DNA of 53,345 nt. Source: JAAYZQ01 sp034428935. Lineage in GTDB: Bacteria > Chloroflexota > Anaerolineae > JAAYZQ01. The notes beneath the pieces were generated by a model. It did no database searches, had not been told where the DNA came from, and saw only the letters and a list, made by a program, of their open reading frames with translations. Position 1 is the stretch's first letter, and the number at the start of each line of letters is the position of its first letter. Location: assembly GCA_034428935.1 (NCBI GenBank), contig DAOUHB010000033.1, positions 1 through 53,345 on the forward strand, written 5' to 3'. A program made the translations under genes and the position numbers. This document shows, piece after piece, positions 49,531 to 53,345 of this stretch.

Positions 49531-50514
49531 TCAGTGCGGTGGCAGGCCGGCCGCTCCGGCTGCTACGTTGATGGGCACGGCGAATCCGATGCCGATAAAG
49601 ACTTCCTGGTCGGTTGGGTTGGCGATGCCGACGACGATGCCGACGACCTGCCCGTTGCGGTTGAGCAGCGGTCCCCCCGAGTTGCCCGGGTTCACCGCGG
49701 CGTCGATCTGGATCAGGCCCTCCAACCGCCGGTCGCTGTCGGGCGGCCGGAAGGAGCGCTCAAAGCCCGAGATGACGCCGGCGGTCATGGAGCCATACAG
49801 GCCGAAGGGATTGCCCACGGGATATACCTCGTCGCCAACGCGCATGGCGTTGGGGTTGCCCAGGACGGCGGGCACGACGAGGCTCGGCGGCGTGAGCGCG
49901 CGCAGGACGGCGATGTCGTTGTCGGGCTCCTGGGCGATCACGATGGCGTCGGATTGGGTGCCGTCGGCAAAGGCGACCTCGATCTTGGTGGTGTCGTCGA
50001 CGACGTGGAGACTGGTGAGGATCTCGCCGGCCGCATTGATGACCACGCCGCTGCCCAGGCCATGCCCGGGCTCCTCGTTCTCGTCAAGGGTTTCCGTCTG
50101 GATGAGGACGAGGGAGGGTTGGATGATCTGGTACACACGCGACGAAAAGGCCGGCGGTGGCGTCGCCGACGCCAGGGCCTGGGCAATCGAGTCGTTTACC
50201 TGGTTAACGGTGAGTTGGGGGGTGCGAGGTGTGAAGGCGTTGTAGAGCAGGAGCGCGACGAGGGTGGCCAACACGCCCAGGGCAAAGAGCCCTGCCCGTC
50301 GTGCTCCTCCGGCTATCTGTTGTAGGCGGCGCTGCCATTGATCTCCGGTCTCTGGCGATCCTGTCGGCTCGATCTCCCGCTGGACCTCTGGGCGTCCTAT
50401 GCGGCGGCGACGATCCGGGTTCGAGCGATGGTCCTCATCCTCCGGCTTCCGGTATAGCGACGGGGTGCCCGGCTGACTTCCACGCCGGGAACCCGCCATC
50501 CAGCGCTCTGGCAT
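49531..50514 (-). CDS. HtrA-like trypsin-type serine protease without PDZ domain
   Basis: This 327-residue protein starts at ATG 50514 behind AAAGGGG. A ~70-residue cytoplasmic, Arg-rich N-terminus and a transmembrane helix (~74-90) precede an S1C protease domain. Catalytic residues are His170 (TSLHVV), Asp200 (EPDNDIAV) and Ser279 (NPGNSGGP). No PDZ domain follows; the protein ends soon after the barrel. The first ~27 codons overlap, in another frame, the end of the rhodanese frame described next. It lies upstream of the MoxR cluster and may degrade damaged envelope proteins. Confidence 0.88.
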   Translation of the reverse strand: MPERWMAGSRRGSQPGTPSLYRKPEDEDHRSNPDRRRRIGRPEVQREIEPTGSPETGDQWQRRLQQIAGGARRAGLFALGVLATLVALLLYNAFTPRTPQLTVNQVNDSIAQALASATPPPAFSSRVYQIIQPSLVLIQTETLDENEEPGHGLGSGVVINAAGEILTSLHVVDDTTKIEVAFADGTQSDAIVIAQEPDNDIAVLRALTPPSLVVPAVLGNPNAMRVGDEVYPVGNPFGLYGSMTAGVISGFERSFRPPDSDRRLEGLIQIDAAVNPGNSGGPLLNRNGQVVGIVVGIANPTDQEVFIGIGFAVPINVAAGAAGLPPH

Positions 50515-50773
50515 CGTATCCCCTTTCCTGGAGCAGTGTTGCGGCGCGCTCGCTGCCAGACTGGCCGCGGTGCCTCATGCTTCAGTAGGTGACGACGGGC
50601 CTGTCCCTGGGGATCTGGTCCAGGGATGCTTCCAGTCTGTCGCCGGGGATGTGCCGGGCACCGGGGATGTGGCCGGCGCGATAGGCCTCTTTGCTGCGGA
50701 CGTCGATGACCACCGGTGGGTTTGGGCTGGAGAGCGCGTCGGCGAGCTCGGCAGGTGAAATCAGTTGGTCCAT
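50435..50773 (-). CDS. Rhodanese-like sulfurtransferase with in-frame TGA at the catalytic position (candidate selenoprotein)
   Basis: Start ATG 50773 follows AGGAGG. The frame reads a normal single-domain rhodanese: LISPAELADAL, PPVVIDVRSKEAYRAGHIPGA, DRPVVTY, then TGA (50584-50582) at residue 64, where the active-site Cys belongs. It continues in the same frame with SMRHRGQSGSERAATLL and ALDGGFPAWKSAGHPVA to a stop at 50435. Read through, it is 112 residues with selenocysteine at position 64. The part after TGA keeps the expected R-x-R-G loop and the GGFPAW motif, so it is not random. A bSECIS-like hairpin lies just downstream. If TGA simply stops translation, the product is an inactive 63-residue fragment, and this would be a recent nonsense mutation. 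Confidence 0.75.
50551..50569 (-). promoter_or_regulatory. bSECIS-like hairpin downstream of the rhodanese TGA
   Basis: On the minus strand CGCGGCCA (50569-50562), loop GTC, TGGCAGCG (50558-50551). It gives seven base pairs with one G-A mismatch and a 3-nt apical loop beginning with G. The loop begins 24 nt from the T of TGA. This fits the published rules for bacterial SECIS elements (stem-loop 16-37 nt after UGA, G among the first two loop bases). Confidence 0.55.
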
Positions 50774-50791
50774 TTGTTCCTCCTGTCTGGT

Positions 50792-51550
50792 TTATGCCTC
50801 GGGCAGCCTCAGCCCCGCGACAATGTCGCGCAGGTGGGGCGCAAAGGCCAGCAACGCCTCGTCGCTCGGCAGCGAGCCAGGGGTATCGCTCGGGTCGTAA
50901 AAGGCGGTCAGGATGTAGAGATTCTGGCCGTCGAGGGCGGCGTACGTCAGCCAGCGCTCGTAGGTCTGCCCATCCTCGTCCACGCCGGCAAAGCCGTAGA
51001 ACAACCCCGGCAGCCGGCCCACCAGGACCTCTTCCGGGTCCAGAAGGACAAAGGACCTGCCCGCGGGGTAGGTAATGCCCCGGTCCTCCTCGACGACGCC
51101 CATGTGATCGGTCCGAAGGGCATGGAGCACCTCCCTGGCGCGGCGGGTCTGCTCCGGGTCGTCCATGTCGATGGGCCGGCCCGGCTCCAGGCCGGCGTCC
51201 ATCATCCAGTTGTACACGTCCTGGCGCTGGTCGAGGGTATAGTGGAGCAGCTCCACGCTGCCCGGGAAGGCATCGCCCGTGGAGACGCACAGAAAGGGAC
51301 CCTGCCCCTCGCACGGCTCCACCGTCCAGCCGGGCGGGGCTGTGACCGGGCCCAGCAGGGCGGTGAAGGGATTGCCGGAGATGGGGCCCGGTTCGGGTGG
51401 CCCGCCCGTGGGCGGCGGCGCAGTGGCGGTCGCCGGTAGCGCCGCGACGGTAGCGGTTGCAGCCGGCGCCGGCGTCGTTCCGCAGCCGGCCAGCAGGGCG
51501 GCGAAGAGGACGAGGATGCCCAGGACGAGCCAGGGACGCGTATGGGTCAT
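50792..51550 (-). CDS. Lipoprotein of unknown function
   Basis: This 252-residue protein starts at ATG 51550 after GAGGGGG. The signal peptide ends at lipobox LLAGC and is followed by an Ala/Pro/Thr linker. The mature part has WTVEPCEGQGPFLCVSTGDAFPGSVELLHY with two Cys residues that could pair, and YERWLTYAALDGQNLYILTAFYDP, a beta-rich external domain. I do not recognise the family. It lies between the SoxB-like gene and the rhodanese and may act with them at the cell surface. Confidence 0.75.
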   Translation of the reverse strand: MTHTRPWLVLGILVLFAALLAGCGTTPAPAATATVAALPATATAPPPTGGPPEPGPISGNPFTALLGPVTAPPGWTVEPCEGQGPFLCVSTGDAFPGSVELLHYTLDQRQDVYNWMMDAGLEPGRPIDMDDPEQTRRAREVLHALRTDHMGVVEEDRGITYPAGRSFVLLDPEEVLVGRLPGLFYGFAGVDEDGQTYERWLTYAALDGQNLYILTAFYDPSDTPGSLPSDEALLAFAPHLRDIVAGLRLPEA

Positions 51551-51560
51551 ACCTTCCCCC

Positions 51561-53003
51561 TCATACGACCACCACCGTTCCTCGCAGCTCGGCTTCCGCG
51601 GGATCGTGTGCCCGCAGATAGCGGCGTAGAGCGGTGATGGCATCCACGTCCAGTTTCTGGCGGTCCGTGCCATACTTCTGGGGCACGCCCTGCTCGGTCA
51701 CAAAGGCCGCGCGGTAGCTCCCATCGCGCTCCAGTGGCTTGCCCGCGACGAACAGCTCCTGAAGGCGTTCCCCGGCGGGGTTCTCCAGCTTCACGTAGGC
51801 CTTGATGCCCAGCGCCCGCTTCACATAACCACCCATTTGCTCGTAGGGATCGCGGGCAAAGGTGTGCTCCAGGTTTTCCTCTATCATGGTCCACATCTCG
51901 TCGCCGGTCATGGTGGTGACCGACACCGGCGGATTGACTGGGATGATGTTCCACAGATCGTTCAGGGTGATGGGCCCGGGCGGGATGGGGGCGCCGTAGC
52001 GCCATCCATTGGAAAAGGCCACCTCGGCGCCCGTGGCCTCCAGGAGGGCCTGGAGCAAGAGGTTATCCATGGTCGCTTCCAGGACGGTGTTCCGGTTCAA
52101 GCCTGTGGTCGTGTGGCCCACCACCTGGCTCAACTCCTGGCGATGGGGGGCCAGTGCCTCGTCGACCAGGGCCTGCACCCCTGGGTCGGGCTCGATCTCT
52201 GGACCCACAACGCGCAGCTCGTGGCGGTAGTCGACCACGCGGCCGTTTTCGACCTCCAGGTCGAGCCGCCCCAGGAACGAGCCGTGGCAGCCCGATTGGA
52301 TGACGAGGGTCTCTCCCACCTTTGCCGGCCGGCGCACCCGGTTGTGGGTGTGGGCGCTCAGGAGCACGTCGATGCCGCTCACTTCCCCGGCGAGCTTCAG
52401 GTCCTGGGCGTAGCCCAGGTGCGTGATGACTACGATGAGGTCTGCGCCTTCCTGCTCTCGCAGCCGGGCGATCTCGCCGGGCAGCTCCTCGTTGCCCAGC
52501 GTGAGGCGCAGTCCCTCGCTAAAGTGGGGCGGCATCGTCTTGTCGACGATGGTCGCCGCAAGGCCGACGACACCCACCCGCAGCCCGCCCATTTCGCAGG
52601 CCGTGGTGGCAGGGAAGGGTCGCTCGCCCGTCGTTTTGTCGTAGGCGTTGGCGGCCAGCATGGGATAGGGCAGTTGGCGCGCGACCTCGTGCAGGCGCTG
52701 TGGCCCGTAGGCAAAGTCCCAGTGGGCCGTCATGCCGTTCATGTCCATCGCCTGGAGGATGGGCACCAGGGCCTGGCCTTTGGTCTGGACCGCGGGATAG
52801 GTGCCGTGAATGGTGTCGCCGCCGTCAAAGACGAGAACGCGGCCCGGCCGTTCCTGGCGCACCTGGCGCACGAGGGCTGCCAGCCGGCCGTAGCCGCCGG
52901 CCGGGCGATAGTCGGCCCCCCTGGCCGTCCAGAACAGCTCGGGGTGCAGGTCAAGGTAGGCGTGGGTGTCGTTGATCTGTAGGAGTGTAAGGGATTTGCT
53001 CAT
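51561..53003 (-). CDS. SoxB-like 5'-nucleotidase/metallophosphatase family protein
   Basis: This 480-residue protein starts MSKSLTLLQINDTHAYLD; ATG 53012 three codons earlier is also possible. The metallophosphatase domain has the metal motifs NDTHAYLD, FDGGDTIHG, MTAHWDFAYG, THLGY and SAHTHNR. A C-terminal 5'-nucleotidase domain begins near GLNRNTVLEATMDNLL. The motif normally GNHEFD reads AHWDFAYG, which resembles the GHWEFTYG of SoxB thiosulfohydrolase rather than ordinary nucleotidases. There is no signal peptide. Together with the downstream rhodanese this suggests a sulfur-compound role, but a nucleotidase cannot be ruled out. Confidence 0.8.
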   Translation of the reverse strand: MSKSLTLLQINDTHAYLDLHPELFWTARGADYRPAGGYGRLAALVRQVRQERPGRVLVFDGGDTIHGTYPAVQTKGQALVPILQAMDMNGMTAHWDFAYGPQRLHEVARQLPYPMLAANAYDKTTGERPFPATTACEMGGLRVGVVGLAATIVDKTMPPHFSEGLRLTLGNEELPGEIARLREQEGADLIVVITHLGYAQDLKLAGEVSGIDVLLSAHTHNRVRRPAKVGETLVIQSGCHGSFLGRLDLEVENGRVVDYRHELRVVGPEIEPDPGVQALVDEALAPHRQELSQVVGHTTTGLNRNTVLEATMDNLLLQALLEATGAEVAFSNGWRYGAPIPPGPITLNDLWNIIPVNPPVSVTTMTGDEMWTMIEENLEHTFARDPYEQMGGYVKRALGIKAYVKLENPAGERLQELFVAGKPLERDGSYRAAFVTEQGVPQKYGTDRQKLDVDAITALRRYLRAHDPAEAELRGTVVVV

Positions 53004-53012
53004 GGTCTCCAT

Positions 53013-53279
53013 TCTCTCGCAGTGAGCGTGGGGCTCACAGATTCAGGGCAGGCGTGCTGTGCGTGCGTGAGATTTCGACGCGATGCACGTCGTCTCTTAC
53101 AACACTAGCACAGAAGGACGAACTTGTCCTCGCCACACGCATTGTAATCGTACCTGCCCCCTTTCAAGACGCAAGCCGCCCGGGCGGCAAGGGTCGCTGC
53201 CCAAGCAGCACGCAGCACGTGGCGCTCGTTGTTCGCCACTTGCTGCATCAACTCTCGATTTCTTCCAAACTCGTGGGAA
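53013..53279. other. Intergenic region, no gene seen
   Basis: No convincing coding frame. A weak inverted repeat (AGGAC-GAACTT-GTCCT, 53115-53130) upstream of the SoxB-like gene is the only structure noted. No clear promoter was found. Confidence 0.4.
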
Positions 53280-53314
53280 AATAAAAGCCTCGGGGCTCTT
53301 CTCAGCCCGAGGCT
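53278..53314 (-). terminator. Intrinsic terminator of a gene to the right of the window
   Basis: On the minus strand AGCCTCGGG (53314-53306), an 11-nt loop and CCCGAGGCT (53294-53286), then TTTTATTTT. It ends a minus-strand gene lying beyond 53345. Confidence 0.8.
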
Positions 53315-53345
53315 CGACCCCGCCGCGGTGCAGGTGCCAAGGCGA

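Noticed and set aside
50582..50773. Rhodanese as a simple 63-residue protein
   Set aside because: The frame after the TGA continues with clear rhodanese sequence, and the protein would lack its active site; selenocysteine read-through or a recent nonsense mutation explains the data better.
53054..53284. 76-codon plus-strand frame near the right edge
   Set aside because: No ribosome site, no recognisable features, and it runs into the terminator of a minus-strand gene.

Overview
The window is 53 kb of GC-rich, densely coded bacterial chromosome. No rRNA, tRNA, CRISPR array, transposase or phage gene was found. Lipoproteins with long Thr/Pro/Ala linkers, paired ECF sigma/anti-sigma modules, a class I aldolase, RNase J and an S8 protease carrying FHA domains suggest Chloroflexota of the Anaerolineae/Caldilineae kind. 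This is an inference from style; there is no marker gene. Many sigma70-type promoters with an exact 17-bp spacer can be read (TTGACA and TATAAT or close variants), so the housekeeping sigma factor is conventional.

Layout. 1-5574 (minus): a sugar cluster of a GH-D-like glycosidase, an Asp/Glu-racemase-family protein, an FGGY kinase and a double metallo-beta-lactamase protein that runs off the left edge. That last protein begins with what looks like the first ~32 residues of a GH84 enzyme and carries in-frame repeat insertions. 5824-9385 (plus): an HD-domain protein, a two-repeat lipoprotein and a secreted GH5-like/discoidin lipoprotein. 9449-15143: a glyoxalase-DinB fusion, divergent from an operon of a GcvT-like protein and two tandem PYROXD2-like FAD oxidoreductases. 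15220-20397: aldolase, DHA2 transporter, lipoprotein cytochrome c and RNase J with a possible attenuator in its leader. 20813-26465: an S8 protease with two cytoplasmic FHA domains, a PRC-barrel protein and FtsH. 26636-29603 (minus): two membrane/transport proteins and a DUF7010-like protein. 29890-35772 (plus): two consecutive ECF sigma/anti-sigma modules, the second anti-sigma being 1151 residues long. 35821-39942: alpha/beta hydrolase, SHOCT protein, flavodoxin, a truncated O-methyltransferase remnant, a K+/H+ antiporter and small ORFs. 40064-44306: DEAD-box helicase, a divergent SAH-hydrolase-like protein and a PLP decarboxylase.

44317-53003 is one long minus-strand run. In transcription order it reads SoxB-like metallophosphatase, lipoprotein, rhodanese, HtrA-like protease, MoxR, DUF58, two VWA (Bat-like) proteins and a dienelactone hydrolase. 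The rhodanese is the most notable finding. An in-frame TGA stands exactly where the catalytic cysteine belongs, the rest of the rhodanese domain continues intact after it, and a hairpin that fits bacterial SECIS rules lies just downstream. It is therefore a strong candidate selenoprotein, next to a SoxB-like enzyme.

Stretches over 300 bases without a gene: 20398-20812 holds the RNase J leader and two divergent promoters; 24155-24491 holds a promoter, a 10-bp inverted repeat and a 12-bp palindrome; 53013-53345 holds only a terminator of a gene outside the window.
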